64,000 nt of DNA from NCBI RefSeq assembly GCF_001693755.1, contig NZ_LYST01000031.1, forward strand, positions 1 through 64,000, given 5' to 3'. Positions 20,981-30,440 of this stretch are shown one piece after another. This DNA comes from Gilliamella sp. wkB171 (lineage in GTDB: Bacteria; Pseudomonadota; Gammaproteobacteria; Enterobacterales; Orbaceae). Position 1 is the first letter of the stretch; each line of letters begins with the position of its first letter. Below the pieces are notes generated by a model. That model was not told the DNA's origin, did not search any database, and saw only the letters and a list, made by a program, of their open reading frames with translations. The translations under genes were made by a program, and so were the position numbers.

Positions 20981-23416
20981 ATGAAAACAAAACAAACTAA
21001 CCAAATGATTATGCCTATTTTACCATTACGTGATGTCGTTGTTTTTCCACATATGGTAATCCCTCTCTTTGTTGGTCGTAATAAATCAATACGTTGTCTT
21101 GAAAGTGCAATGGAAATGGACAAACAAGTTTTTCTTGTAACCCAAAAAAACCCTTCACAAGATGATCCTGAGATTGATGATTTATATGAAATTGGTACTG
21201 TAGCAAATATTTTGCAATTACTTCAACTGCCTGATGGCACAGTGAAAGTGTTAGTTGAAGGCGTCGAAAGAGCAAAAATTGTTGATATTGTCGAGCAAAA
21301 AGAAGATGATTTTTTCGTTGCTAGTATTCAACCATTGCATGAAAAAAATAAAGATAGTGATTTGAATGAAGCTTTAATGCGGGTTGTGCTTTCTAATTTT
21401 GATGATTATGCAAAACTGAATAAAAAAGTCACACAAGAAGTTGTTGATTCAATTCGATTAATCAAAGAGCCTTCTCAACTTGCTGATTCAATTGCAGCTA
21501 CGCTATTTTTGAAAGTTGAACAAAAACAAGAGTTACTTGTTACCGCTAATTTAGAAAAGCGTTTTGAATTGCTTATCTCATTAATGGAAGCGGAAATTGA
21601 TTTATTGCAAGTTGAAAAAAATATCCGCCAGCGCGTTAAACAACAAATGGAAAAAGCGCAAAAAGAGTATTATCTTAACGAACAGATCAAAGCAATTCAT
21701 AAGGAATTAGGTGATATCGATAATAAACCTGATGAATATGAAGAACTAAAAGAAAAAATTACTAAGGCAAAGATGCCTCAAGAAGCGACTGAAAAAGCAT
21801 TAGCGGAGCTTAATAAACTCAAAATGATGCCAGCAATGTCTGCTGAGGCAACAGTGGTCCGTGGTTATATTGATTGGATGATACAAATTCCATGGCATAA
21901 ACGTTCGAAAGTCAAAAAAGATATTGAAGCTGCACAGAAAGTTTTGGATAAAGATCATTATGGTTTAGAGCGAGTTAAAGACCGTATTTTAGAGTATTTA
22001 GCCGTACAAGGACGAGTTAATAAAGTTAAAGGTCCAATTTTATGTTTAGTTGGTCCTCCAGGGGTAGGTAAAACATCGTTAGGTCAATCTATTGCTAAAG
22101 CAACAGGTCGTCAATATGTACGTATGGCGCTCGGTGGTGTTCGAGACGAAGCCGAGATTCGTGGCCATAGACGTACTTATATTGGTTCTATGCCAGGTAA
22201 ATTGATTCAACGTATGGTTAAAGTCGGTGTCAAAAATCCGTTATTTTTACTTGATGAAATTGATAAAATGGCATCAGATATGCGGGGCGATCCTGCTTCA
22301 GCTTTATTAGAAGTGCTTGATCCAGAACAAAATAATGCATTTAGTGATCACTACTTAGAAGTTGATTATGACTTATCGGATGTGATGTTTGTTGCTACGG
22401 CGAATTCAATGAATATTCCTGCTCCTTTATTAGATAGGATGGAAGTCATTCGTCTATCAGGTTATACCGAAGATGAAAAATTGAATATTGCAAAGCAGCA
22501 TTTAATTTCGAAACAGATTGAAAATAATGGATTAAAATCAAAAGAAATAGAGATTGATGATTCAGCGATTATCGGCATTATTCGTTATTATACTCGAGAG
22601 GCTGGTGTACGTAGTTTAGAACGAGAAATTGCAAAAATTTGCCGTAAAGTGGTTAAGCAACTAGCTTTAAACAGTAAGTTGAAAAAAGTAACTATTACGC
22701 AAGATAACCTTAAAGATTTCTTAGGTATTCAACGGTTTGATTACGGTAAAACTGATAATGAAAATCGCGTAGGGCAAGTTATTGGCCTCGCATGGACAGA
22801 AGTTGGTGGTGATTTATTGACAATTGAATCGGTAAGTGTTCCTGGTAAAGGAAAACTAACATATACAGGCTCGTTAGGCGATGTTATGCAAGAGTCTATA
22901 CAAACGGCATTGACGGTTGTACGTTCTCGAGCAGAAAAATTAGGCATTAATAGCGATTTTTACGAAAAACGCGATATACATGTACATGTTCCTGATGGTG
23001 CGACACCAAAGGATGGGCCAAGTGCTGGTATTGCCATGTGTACATCATTAATTTCTACACTAACCGGTAACCCTGTCCGATCAGATGTTGCCATGACAGG
23101 TGAAATAACTTTACGGGGTGAAGTGTTACCTATCGGTGGGCTAAAAGAAAAATTACTGGCAGCACATCGCGGTGGCATTAAAACAGTAATTATACCAAAG
23201 GATAATGTTAAAGATTTAGAGGAAATTCCTGATAATGTAAAATCAGAAGTTGATATCAGACCTGTCCAATGGATTGATGAAGTGATCACCATTGCATTAC
23301 AGAATAATCCATTTGGTATCGAACCACTGAAAAAAAACATTAAATTAAAACCTTCTTCAAAAAAGGCTACAAAAGTAGTGAAAACTAAAATTCCTACACA
23401 TGCCCAATTGAATTAA
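20981..23416 (+). CDS. lon: ATP-dependent protease Lon
   Basis: Lon degrades misfolded and short-lived regulatory proteins in the cytoplasm. The 811-residue protein has the N-terminal substrate-recognition domain (about 10-205), a coiled-coil linker, an AAA+ module with Walker A GPPGVGKTS near residue 358 and Walker B LFLLDEIDK, and the protease domain. The catalytic Ser lies in PKDGPSAGIAM (about 679) and the Lys in LKEKLLAAHRGG. A Lys-rich tail of about 30 residues follows. AGAGAG precedes the ATG. It has its own heat-shock-type promoter upstream and a strong terminator downstream. Confidence 0.97.
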   Translation: MKTKQTNQMIMPILPLRDVVVFPHMVIPLFVGRNKSIRCLESAMEMDKQVFLVTQKNPSQDDPEIDDLYEIGTVANILQLLQLPDGTVKVLVEGVERAKIVDIVEQKEDDFFVASIQPLHEKNKDSDLNEALMRVVLSNFDDYAKLNKKVTQEVVDSIRLIKEPSQLADSIAATLFLKVEQKQELLVTANLEKRFELLISLMEAEIDLLQVEKNIRQRVKQQMEKAQKEYYLNEQIKAIHKELGDIDNKPDEYEELKEKITKAKMPQEATEKALAELNKLKMMPAMSAEATVVRGYIDWMIQIPWHKRSKVKKDIEAAQKVLDKDHYGLERVKDRILEYLAVQGRVNKVKGPILCLVGPPGVGKTSLGQSIAKATGRQYVRMALGGVRDEAEIRGHRRTYIGSMPGKLIQRMVKVGVKNPLFLLDEIDKMASDMRGDPASALLEVLDPEQNNAFSDHYLEVDYDLSDVMFVATANSMNIPAPLLDRMEVIRLSGYTEDEKLNIAKQHLISKQIENNGLKSKEIEIDDSAIIGIIRYYTREAGVRSLEREIAKICRKVVKQLALNSKLKKVTITQDNLKDFLGIQRFDYGKTDNENRVGQVIGLAWTEVGGDLLTIESVSVPGKGKLTYTGSLGDVMQESIQTALTVVRSRAEKLGINSDFYEKRDIHVHVPDGATPKDGPSAGIAMCTSLISTLTGNPVRSDVAMTGEITLRGEVLPIGGLKEKLLAAHRGGIKTVIIPKDNVKDLEEIPDNVKSEVDIRPVQWIDEVITIALQNNPFGIEPLKKNIKLKPSSKKATKVVKTKIPTHAQLN

Positions 23417-23430
23417 TAGTCCTTAAAATT

Positions 23431-23460
23431 AAAAAGATCAACTGATGTTGATCTTTTTTT
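23431..23460 (+). terminator. Rho-independent terminator after lon
   Basis: A 12-bp stem (23431-23442 with 23447-23458) with loop TGAT ends in a T-run, 14 bases after the lon stop. Confidence 0.92.
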
Positions 23461-23500
23461 TATCTCTTATAATTCCGATAATAGCCAATTTAACTAAATA

Positions 23501-23509
23501 TGCTATACT
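23501..23509 (+). promoter_or_regulatory. Candidate extended -10 promoter for ppiD
   Basis: TG, one base, then TATACT lies 40 bases before the ppiD start and just after the lon terminator. The -35 region is poor. Confidence 0.4.
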
Positions 23510-23549
23510 TGCCAAATTAAAACTTAAGGTGTATGGAGAAAAGCAAGAA

Positions 23550-25406
23550 ATGATGGATACAATCCGTAAAGCGGCAAATAATATTGTCGTTAAGATTATT
23601 TTTGCAATCATTATTTTATCTTTTATATTTACAGGGATTGGTTTTTTGGGGTTTGGTGGTAGTAACAAAGCTAACGATGCTACACTATATATTGCAAAAG
23701 TTGATGGAGAAGGTATTAGTCGAGCTGAATTTGAAGCACGCGCAAAAGAAGTTACCTCAACGTCAATGGGTGATCTTGCATTTATTAAACAACTTCGTCG
23801 GAACGTATTTTATTCTGAAATTACCAACTATTTAGCCTATAAATTTTCTCAACAACTTGGTGCAAATATAAGTAATGACCAAGTAAAAGAGTTTATAAGA
23901 CAGCAAAGAGTATTTTTTGACAATGGTAAATTTAGTAATGAAAAATATTTAGACCTCTTAGCTGCCAATGGTTACACACCAGATACTTATGGTGAAGGTA
24001 TAAGATCATCTTTACAACAACAACAAGTCATAGACGCTCTAATCAATTCGAGTTTTGTTTTACCTGTGGACTCAGAAATTTCTAAATTGAAGGAGCAAAC
24101 TCGAACCATTTATACAGCAGCGATTAATCCCAATATTGTTAATCTCGATGATGTGAAAATTACGTTAGAGGATGAGCAAAAGTATTATGACGAACACCAA
24201 AGTGAATTTTATAAAAAAGAGAGAGTGAAATTTAATTATATTTTAAATGAAGAATATCAATATAATAAAAAAATTCATGTTAGTGATGATGAGGTAAAAC
24301 AAGAATTTAATCACAATATTAAAGATTATACTTTTCCTGCAAAAAAATCTTATAGCGTTATTTATATCAAAGATAAACAACAGGCTGATGATATTGTTAA
24401 TGAATTAGCATCAGGTAGCAGTTTTGAAAGTATTGCTAAAACTGTTAATCAAGATAATGCATCTCCATATGGTAAAAATGGTTCATTAGGTTGGTTTGTT
24501 GATGATGATTCTTTACCACAGGCATTTAAAGATGCACACTTGGATACAATAGGACAAATATCTAATCCTATTGCTGTTGATGAAGGATATCTTATTGTCA
24601 AATTAGATGATATTCAACCCGCTAAAGCAATGGATTTTGATTATGCTAAGTCTATTATCGAATCAAAAATTAAGCATTCGAAAATAAAAAATGCATTTGA
24701 AACTGTAGAACAGAAAATCCAAGCTGCAGTTAACAAAAATCCTAATTCATTAGAATTGATTGCTAAAGAGTCTGATTTACCACTATTTAATTCTGATTGG
24801 GCCTATTTTAATGATGTATCAACTATTTTACGTTATCCTGAAGTTAGAGATGTTGCTTTTAGTGATGAAATGATAGTTGATGGTAAAGTAACAGGTAAAG
24901 TGTCTGAAATGATAACCGTCGGACAAGGTTTAGATTTGTCTGATTTTGTCATTCAGGTGGTTGATTATCGACCAGAAGGTATTGCACCTTTTGATGAAGT
25001 TAAAGATGAAATTAATAAAAAATTACATCAAGATATTGCTAATAGCCGTTTCCAAGCTACTGTTAATAGCACAATGGAACAATTAAATGATAAAGGTAGT
25101 TCTGCAAATGTGCAATTTTCCAAAAATTATACCCTGCATCGTAATGACAATGATCTCGATGCGCGTGTTGTAAATATGGTGTTTGATCTGGTACCATCAA
25201 CAACATCTAAACGCGTGTATGGCGTAGAATATTTAAATGATAAAAGTGCGACAGTTGTTGTGTTAACGGGTGTTAATACTCCTAGCGAATCGAAAGACAT
25301 ATCATCAGAATTATTACCATTATTCATGAATAATACCTATTATTATTTAGCTGAAGATATCCGTTCTAAAGCTAAAATTGAAATAATGCCGGATGCAAAT
25401 TTGTGA
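23550..25406 (+). CDS. ppiD: Peptidyl-prolyl isomerase-like periplasmic chaperone PpiD
   Basis: PpiD is an inner-membrane-anchored periplasmic chaperone that works near the Sec translocon on emerging proteins. From ATG 23550 the protein has 618 residues (E. coli 623), begins MMDTIRKAANN, has one membrane helix at about 16-36, a SurA-N-like helical region, and one parvulin domain at about 225-330 (KKSYSVIYIKD to GYLIVKLDDI). The frame is open further upstream to 23445, but that part lies in the lon terminator and is not coding. The order lon-ppiD-comEA-like matches the enteric lon-hupB-ppiD-ybaV region except that hupB is absent here. Confidence 0.94.
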   Translation: MMDTIRKAANNIVVKIIFAIIILSFIFTGIGFLGFGGSNKANDATLYIAKVDGEGISRAEFEARAKEVTSTSMGDLAFIKQLRRNVFYSEITNYLAYKFSQQLGANISNDQVKEFIRQQRVFFDNGKFSNEKYLDLLAANGYTPDTYGEGIRSSLQQQQVIDALINSSFVLPVDSEISKLKEQTRTIYTAAINPNIVNLDDVKITLEDEQKYYDEHQSEFYKKERVKFNYILNEEYQYNKKIHVSDDEVKQEFNHNIKDYTFPAKKSYSVIYIKDKQQADDIVNELASGSSFESIAKTVNQDNASPYGKNGSLGWFVDDDSLPQAFKDAHLDTIGQISNPIAVDEGYLIVKLDDIQPAKAMDFDYAKSIIESKIKHSKIKNAFETVEQKIQAAVNKNPNSLELIAKESDLPLFNSDWAYFNDVSTILRYPEVRDVAFSDEMIVDGKVTGKVSEMITVGQGLDLSDFVIQVVDYRPEGIAPFDEVKDEINKKLHQDIANSRFQATVNSTMEQLNDKGSSANVQFSKNYTLHRNDNDLDARVVNMVFDLVPSTTSKRVYGVEYLNDKSATVVVLTGVNTPSESKDISSELLPLFMNNTYYYLAEDIRSKAKIEIMPDANL

Positions 25407-25442
25407 TGTAGTTCGTAAAATTACAGAAAATTTGTTTAATTT

Positions 25443-25476
25443 AGAAAAGTCACTTAGGTGACTTTTCTCATTTTTT
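25443..25476 (+). terminator. Rho-independent terminator after ppiD
   Basis: A perfect 11-bp stem (25443-25453 with 25458-25468) with loop TTAG is followed by a T-rich tract after a short interruption. Confidence 0.85.
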
Positions 25477-25560
25477 AAATGATTAATGCCATATAGTTTT
25501 ATTCAATGACATAGTAATAAAGCATATTAATTGCATAACTATATTTAAGAGGTTAATCAA

Positions 25561-25866
25561 ATGAAACTATTTTCCCTAGTCTGTCTTTTATTATCGAGTC
25601 TAGCATTTTCTAATGTAAGTTTAGCTGATAAGTTACCTAATGAAGCAGCTAAACAAGATCAGCAACAAATAACTCAAGTCAATATCAATACCGCTTCGGC
25701 TGAGGAACTCACAAAAGTATTAACAGGAATAGGCGCAAGTAAAGCTAAAAAAATTGTTGAGTATCGTGAAAAATTTGGGCCTTTCGTTTCAGTAGAACAA
25801 TTAAAAGAGGTATCAGGTATTGGTCAAGCAACATTGGATAAAAATGCTGGTAAAATAGCATTATAA
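25561..25866 (+). CDS. ComEA/YbaV-like exported helix-hairpin-helix protein
   Basis: A 101-residue protein with a signal peptide (about 1-22, ending NVSLA) and two helix-hairpin-helix motifs: VNINTASAEELTKVLTGIG and QLKEVSGIGQATL. This is the ComEA family, whose members bind incoming double-stranded DNA in the periplasm during natural transformation. The enteric member YbaV lies after ppiD exactly as here, so this is the YbaV position. The AAGAGG ribosome site is clear. Whether it serves competence or another role cannot be read from the sequence; no pilus or comEC gene lies in this window. Confidence 0.88.
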   Translation: MKLFSLVCLLLSSLAFSNVSLADKLPNEAAKQDQQQITQVNINTASAEELTKVLTGIGASKAKKIVEYREKFGPFVSVEQLKEVSGIGQATLDKNAGKIAL

Positions 25867-25876
25867 GTTAATTAGG

Positions 25877-25908
25877 CAGTCGACGGCCAACCTCGTCGGC
25901 TGTTTATC
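25877..25908. terminator. Hairpin between convergent comEA-like gene and priA
   Basis: A 9-bp stem with one G-U wobble (25877-25885 with 25894-25902) and an 8-base loop lies between the two convergent stops. T-tracts are short on both sides, so a modest bidirectional terminator is the best reading. Confidence 0.5.
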
Positions 25909-25921
25909 TAGATGGCTTCGA

Positions 25922-28093
25922 TTAATTATCTATAGGATCAACATCTATGCTCCACCTAACTTTGCTTGATTCATTCCATTTTTCTATTGCTATAATCAAT
26001 TGGTCTAAAATCGTTTGAAGCTTTTGCCGATTAGTATGTTGTACTAATAACTGCCAACGATGATAGCCCGCTTTTTTGGCTTGATTTGCTGGCATAGGAC
26101 CAAGTAACCATAAAGCGGGATCGTCACAATACATTTTTAACCACTCATATATGCGTTGTAAAAATGTTGGTGCATATTGATTATTACGATCTGCTGCACG
26201 AATTAATGTTTGGTAACTAAATGGCGGTAATAGGGTTTTTTGACGTTCTAACAACGTCTGTTTGGCAAACTCTTGATATCCTTGATGAAGCAAAATATTT
26301 AATAAAGGATGATCTGGATGATAGGTTTGTAAAATTACCTCCCCCGCTTTGGTCTCACGTCCTGCTCTACCAGATACTTGCGTATAGATTTGTGCAAATC
26401 GTTCTGTTGCCCGAAAATCACTTGAAAACAATGCACCATCAACATCAACAATACCAACTAAAGTAACATTCGGAAAGTGATGACCTTTAGCTAAAATTTG
26501 GGTACCAACTAAAATGTGGGCACCACCTTGCTCAATAGTTTGTAAATATGTATCGAGTGCACCTTTTTTAGATACAGTATCACGATCAATTCGACTAATT
26601 TTTATTTCTGGAAATAATATTGCTAATTGTTTTTCAAGTTGTTCTGTACCAAATCCAACAGGTACTAAGTGCGTTGAACCACATTTAGGGCATTGTTTAG
26701 GTACACCCCTTGGGGTATCGCAATAATGGCAGCTAAGTTTATTTTGCTGTTGGTGAAAGGTATACGGTCTATCACAACGTGGGCACTCAGCAATCCAACC
26801 ACAATCATGGCATATCAATAAAGGCGAAAAACCTCGTCGATTTAAAAATAACATGACTTGATTGTTATTGTTTAAATGTTTTTTTATTTGTTCAATAAGT
26901 GGTTGAGATAATCCTGCCGATAGGACTAATCCTCTTATATCTAAAATAGATTGTTTTGCTAGCTGCGCATTTCCTGCTCGTTTAGTTAACTGTAATAATT
27001 GATAACGATGATTTTGGACATTATTCAAGGTTTCAAGTGACGGTGTTGCAGAACCTAGTAATATAGGAATATTATCGAATTTGGCACGAATAATGGCTAA
27101 ATCTCTTGCATTATAACGCCACCCTTCTTGTTGTTTGTAAGAGCTATCATGTTCTTCATCAATAATTATTATGCCCAGATCTTTAAACGGTGTAAAAATT
27201 GAAGAGCGAGTACCAACGACAATGGCATTTTCACCATTCTTACTCCTTAACCAAACGTTCAATCTTTGCTTATCGGTTAATCCTGAATGTAAAATATCAA
27301 TCGGTGCGTTAAAGCGTTGTTCAAAACGTCTAATTGTTTGTGGCGTTAAACTAATTTCGGGTACTAATACTAAAGCCTGCTTGCCTTTTGCTAAAATGCC
27401 AGTAAGGACATTTAAATAAACTTCCGTTTTACCTGATCCAGTGATCCCTTCTAACAAAAATACTGAAAAATGATCATTTTGTTGATTGATTGTATTAATG
27501 GCTTGGATTTGTTCGTTATTTAATACAATAGTATTACGATTAGTTGAAAAATTAGATTGCCATGGAATGTTATTTGGTTGTTGACTGATTTGGGTAATCA
27601 ATTGTTTTTTTTGTAATTGATGATATATAGTTAAGCTTAAGTCTGAATCATGCAACTGGTTATTTCTAAATAAAGATAATAACAATTTTTGTTTTGGTGC
27701 TCTTGATAATGTATTTAAATCAATATTTTGACCTAATTGCGTCAGTTGCCATTGTTTAATTTCATCTTGGCAAGCTTTGCGACCTTGGCGTAACAAAATA
27801 GGCATAGCGTGAAATAAAACTTCGCCAACGGGATAATGATAGTAATTAGCTGCCCAATTTAATAATTTCCAAATTGAATTTGTAAACAACGGTTGCTCGT
27901 CAATTATTGAGACAATTGATTTTAAGTGTTCAATTTCAATGTCGGTTTGCTGATCTATTTTAACAATAATACCTATAGCAAAACGTTTACCAAAAGGGAC
28001 TTTTACCCGCATACCCACTTGAGCAGGAGAGGTTAAAAAATAGTCATAAAGTTGGTAAAGCGGTACCGGTAAGGCTACATGAGCGATCAGCAT
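25922..28093 (-). CDS. priA: Primosomal protein N', replication restart helicase
   Basis: PriA is the 3'-to-5' helicase that recognises stalled forks and recruits the primosome to restart replication. The 723-residue protein has the N-terminal 3'-binding domain (about 1-105), helicase motifs with Walker A GITGSGKTEVYL and the DEEH box, and the zinc-binding insertion with paired cysteines (CHDCGW, CPRC, CHYC, CPKC at about 435-480). Helicase motif VI includes QVSGRAGR. Length is close to E. coli (732). It is transcribed alone on the - strand, convergent with the comEA-like gene. Confidence 0.97.
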   Translation of the reverse strand: MLIAHVALPVPLYQLYDYFLTSPAQVGMRVKVPFGKRFAIGIIVKIDQQTDIEIEHLKSIVSIIDEQPLFTNSIWKLLNWAANYYHYPVGEVLFHAMPILLRQGRKACQDEIKQWQLTQLGQNIDLNTLSRAPKQKLLLSLFRNNQLHDSDLSLTIYHQLQKKQLITQISQQPNNIPWQSNFSTNRNTIVLNNEQIQAINTINQQNDHFSVFLLEGITGSGKTEVYLNVLTGILAKGKQALVLVPEISLTPQTIRRFEQRFNAPIDILHSGLTDKQRLNVWLRSKNGENAIVVGTRSSIFTPFKDLGIIIIDEEHDSSYKQQEGWRYNARDLAIIRAKFDNIPILLGSATPSLETLNNVQNHRYQLLQLTKRAGNAQLAKQSILDIRGLVLSAGLSQPLIEQIKKHLNNNNQVMLFLNRRGFSPLLICHDCGWIAECPRCDRPYTFHQQQNKLSCHYCDTPRGVPKQCPKCGSTHLVPVGFGTEQLEKQLAILFPEIKISRIDRDTVSKKGALDTYLQTIEQGGAHILVGTQILAKGHHFPNVTLVGIVDVDGALFSSDFRATERFAQIYTQVSGRAGRETKAGEVILQTYHPDHPLLNILLHQGYQEFAKQTLLERQKTLLPPFSYQTLIRAADRNNQYAPTFLQRIYEWLKMYCDDPALWLLGPMPANQAKKAGYHRWQLLVQHTNRQKLQTILDQLIIAIEKWNESSKVRWSIDVDPIDN

Positions 28094-28240
28094 TAAGTGT
28101 CACAATTAAAATTAATCAAGGTCAATATTGTACTGAGTTTTTATATAACTCGCAAAAGCTAGCTAACATCATTTGTTTTTTATGGATTTTATCTAATAAG
28201 TTATCGATTAAACTTTAAAATTTAAACGGTAACCTATTGA

Positions 28241-28277
28241 TTGACATATGGTATCGTTTTATAAAATTTGTTATCCT
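28241..28277 (+). promoter_or_regulatory. Candidate promoter for moaCDE
   Basis: A perfect TTGACA at 28241-28246 is followed by TAAAAT at 28262 (15-base spacer) and by an extended -10-like TG, one base, TATCCT at 28269-28277. Either could be used. The leader of 40-50 bases is too short for a molybdenum cofactor riboswitch, and no such fold was recognised. Confidence 0.45.
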
Positions 28278-28314
28278 CAGATTAGAATAAGTAATATTTT
28301 TTAAGGAATACAAA

Positions 28315-28791
28315 ATGCCAGAAAACTTTTCACATATTAATCATAATGGTGATGCACATATGGTTGATGTGTCTAATAAACAAATAACGGCACGAGAAGC
28401 AAGAGCTGAATCACAGGTTTTGATGAACTCAGAAACACTAAACATGATTATTGAAGGTAAACATCACAAAGGTGACGTTTTTGCCACTGCTAGAATTGCA
28501 GGTATTCAAGCTGCTAAAAAAACTTGGGAACTTATTCCCCTTTGTCATCCGCTTTTACTGAGTAAGGTTGAAGTTAATATTGAAGCTGATATTGTTAATT
28601 CTTGTGTTAGAATTGAGTCCGTATGTCGATTGCAAGGTCAAACAGGGGTTGAAATGGAAGCACTGGTCGCCGCATCTATAGCGGCTTTAACGATATATGA
28701 TATGTGTAAAGCTGTCCAAAAAGATATGGTTATTAGTCAAGTAAGATTATTAACTAAAACCGGTGGTAAATCGGGTGATTTTGCCATCTAA
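28315..28791 (+). CDS. moaC: Cyclic pyranopterin monophosphate synthase MoaC
   Basis: MoaC completes the rearrangement, begun by MoaA, of GTP to cyclic pyranopterin monophosphate, the first molybdenum cofactor intermediate. The 158-residue protein has the family motifs [14 protein letters not shown] and [22 protein letters not shown]; Asp129 and Lys132 correspond to the catalytic pair. The AAGGA ribosome site is well placed. moaD and moaE follow directly, but moaA and moaB, which usually precede moaC, are not next to it. Confidence 0.96.
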   Translation: MPENFSHINHNGDAHMVDVSNKQITAREARAESQVLMNSETLNMIIEGKHHKGDVFATARIAGIQAAKKTWELIPLCHPLLLSKVEVNIEADIVNSCVRIESVCRLQGQTGVEMEALVAASIAALTIYDMCKAVQKDMVISQVRLLTKTGGKSGDFAI

Positions 28792-28809
28792 TAATAAATT
28801 AGTCATAGT

Positions 28810-29055
28810 ATGAATAGAATTATTTTTTTCGCTCAAATAAGAGAGCTCATTGGTGTTGAAAGTATCTTATTAGATGTTAGTCAACTGTCGGTATCTGATC
28901 TATTACAAAAATTAAGCCAGCAAGGCAATAAATGGTCAATGGCATTAACAGAAAAAACTGTATTATGTGCCGTTAATCAATCATTGGTCGATTTTGATTA
29001 TATAATACAGCCTGATGATGAAATCGCTTTTTTTCCTCCAGTGACAGGCGGCTAA
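28810..29055 (+). CDS. moaD: Molybdopterin synthase sulfur carrier subunit
   Basis: MoaD is the ubiquitin-like small subunit of molybdopterin synthase; its C-terminal glycine carries the thiocarboxylate sulfur used to make the dithiolene. The 81-residue protein shows the beta-grasp pattern and ends FFPPVTGG, giving the required terminal Gly-Gly. Length matches the family. The gene starts 18 bases after moaC and ends 4 bases before moaE, consistent with a tight operon. Confidence 0.95.
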   Translation: MNRIIFFAQIRELIGVESILLDVSQLSVSDLLQKLSQQGNKWSMALTEKTVLCAVNQSLVDFDYIIQPDDEIAFFPPVTGG

Positions 29056-29059
29056 AAAA

Positions 29060-29503
29060 ATGGATATTATTCAAGTTGGTGATGAACAAATAGATGTCAT
29101 CAAATTAAATACTTGGTTATCTGAACTATCACAAGACGGTGCGGTTGTAACATTTATAGGTAAAGTTCGTTCACTTGACGAGCAGCCCCTTAGCCTTTTT
29201 TTAGAACACTATTCTGGCATGACAGAAAAAGTACTACGTCAAATTGTTAATCAAGCTCGTGAACGTTGGCAATTAAGTCGTGTGGCGGTTATTCACCGAG
29301 TAGGTGAAATAAGTACTAATGAACAAATCGTTTTTGTTGGAGTCAGTAGTGCCCATCGTGCGGATGCCTTTGCTGCGGCTGAATTCATTATGGATGTATT
29401 AAAAACTCAAGCGCCTTTTTGGAAAAAAGAACGTACAGGTAATGGGGACAATTGGGTCGAGCCTAAAAATTCTGATATACAAGCATTGAAAAAATGGCTT
29501 TAA
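29060..29503 (+). CDS. moaE: Molybdopterin synthase catalytic subunit
   Basis: MoaE is the large subunit of molybdopterin synthase and converts cyclic pyranopterin monophosphate to molybdopterin using sulfur from MoaD. The 147-residue protein has the conserved TFIGKVR segment, LEHYSGMTE, HRVGEI and the C-terminal KTQAPFWKKERTGNG region with the active-site lysines. The start lies in the moaD stop region with a GGCGG site just upstream. The following gene ybhL also follows moaE in enteric genomes. Confidence 0.95.
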   Translation: MDIIQVGDEQIDVIKLNTWLSELSQDGAVVTFIGKVRSLDEQPLSLFLEHYSGMTEKVLRQIVNQARERWQLSRVAVIHRVGEISTNEQIVFVGVSSAHRADAFAAAEFIMDVLKTQAPFWKKERTGNGDNWVEPKNSDIQALKKWL

Positions 29504-29562
29504 TCTCCATTTAATATATAATAGATAGAGTATGTTACATAATATTTTATAAGAGGTAAAGG

Positions 29563-30261
29563 ATGGCAAATTATTCATCTAATAGTTCAATAATTGAAAA
29601 ATCGACAAGTCGTGTACAAACCTATATGAGTCATGTTTACGGCTGGATGACTGTTGGACTATTATTAACAGCTTTAGTTGCATGGTATGCATCAACTAAT
29701 CTGCAATTATTACAGTTATTATATCGAGGTATGTGGGTATTATTAATTGCTGAGTTAGGGCTAGTTTTTGTTATTTCTGGTTTTATCAATCGTTTATCTG
29801 GCGCAGCGGCAACCACATTGTTTATGCTCTATTCAGTTTTAAATGGTTGCACGTTTTCTATCTATTTTATAGTTTATACTTCGTCCTCGATTGCTAGTGT
29901 ATTTTTTATTACAGCAGGCATGTTTGCTGCGATGGCTTTTTATGGCTATACCACTAAACGTGATTTATCAGCCTTCGGTCGCTTTTTATTTATGGGACTA
30001 ATTGGTATTGTAATTGCCTCATTGGTTAATCTCTTTTTGCAAAGTGAGCCATTAATGTGGGCTGTAACTTACATTGGCGTGTTTGTTTTTGCAGGATTAA
30101 CTGCTTATGATAATCAAAAACTCAAAGAGTTAGGCGAAAATATATCTTATGATGATCAAAATGTATTTAGACGCTTTGTCATTTTAGGTGCATTAACTTT
30201 ATATCTTGATTTCATTAACCTGTTCATTATGCTGCTAAGGATTTTTGGCGATCGTCGATAA
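29563..30261 (+). CDS. ybhL: Bax inhibitor-1/YccA family membrane protein YbhL
   Basis: A 232-residue inner-membrane protein of the BI-1 (TMBIM) family with seven hydrophobic segments. The N-terminus has the QTYMSHVYGWMTVGLLLTA pattern and the C-terminal part has TYIGVFVFAGLTAYDNQKLK, containing the conserved aspartate of the pH-sensing pair, and ends LFIMLLRIFGDRR. These match enteric YbhL closely, as does the position after moaE. Family members conduct calcium in some cases; the bacterial role is unsettled. A GAGG/AAAGG ribosome site precedes the ATG. Confidence 0.92.
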   Translation: MANYSSNSSIIEKSTSRVQTYMSHVYGWMTVGLLLTALVAWYASTNLQLLQLLYRGMWVLLIAELGLVFVISGFINRLSGAAATTLFMLYSVLNGCTFSIYFIVYTSSSIASVFFITAGMFAAMAFYGYTTKRDLSAFGRFLFMGLIGIVIASLVNLFLQSEPLMWAVTYIGVFVFAGLTAYDNQKLKELGENISYDDQNVFRRFVILGALTLYLDFINLFIMLLRIFGDRR

Positions 30262-30280
30262 TGGTATTTTTATTGATTTA

Positions 30281-30306
30281 GAGGGCTCTATTAAGAGCCT
30301 TTTTTT
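30281..30306 (+). terminator. Rho-independent terminator after ybhL
   Basis: A stem centred on GGCTCT/AGAGCC (30284-30289 with 30294-30299), extended by A-T and G-U pairs, is followed directly by a T-run. Confidence 0.85.
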
Positions 30307-30440
30307 GTTAGTTGTTTATTAGTAATTTATTTTTTAGTCTTTTATATTAAAATTTTCGCAGAAAATACTGTGTTTTAATATAGAATACCTTTTTTTATTT
30401 CTTATATACTTAGTATTAAGTTTAATATTAGAGAATTACT

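Noticed and set aside
23445-23549. N-terminal extension of ppiD with an extra hydrophobic segment
   Set aside because: This part overlaps the lon terminator and the likely ppiD promoter; the family N-terminus begins at MMDTIRKAANN (23550).
28094-28314. Molybdenum cofactor riboswitch before moaC
   Set aside because: The likely promoter leaves a leader of only 40-50 bases and the conserved fold was not recognised.
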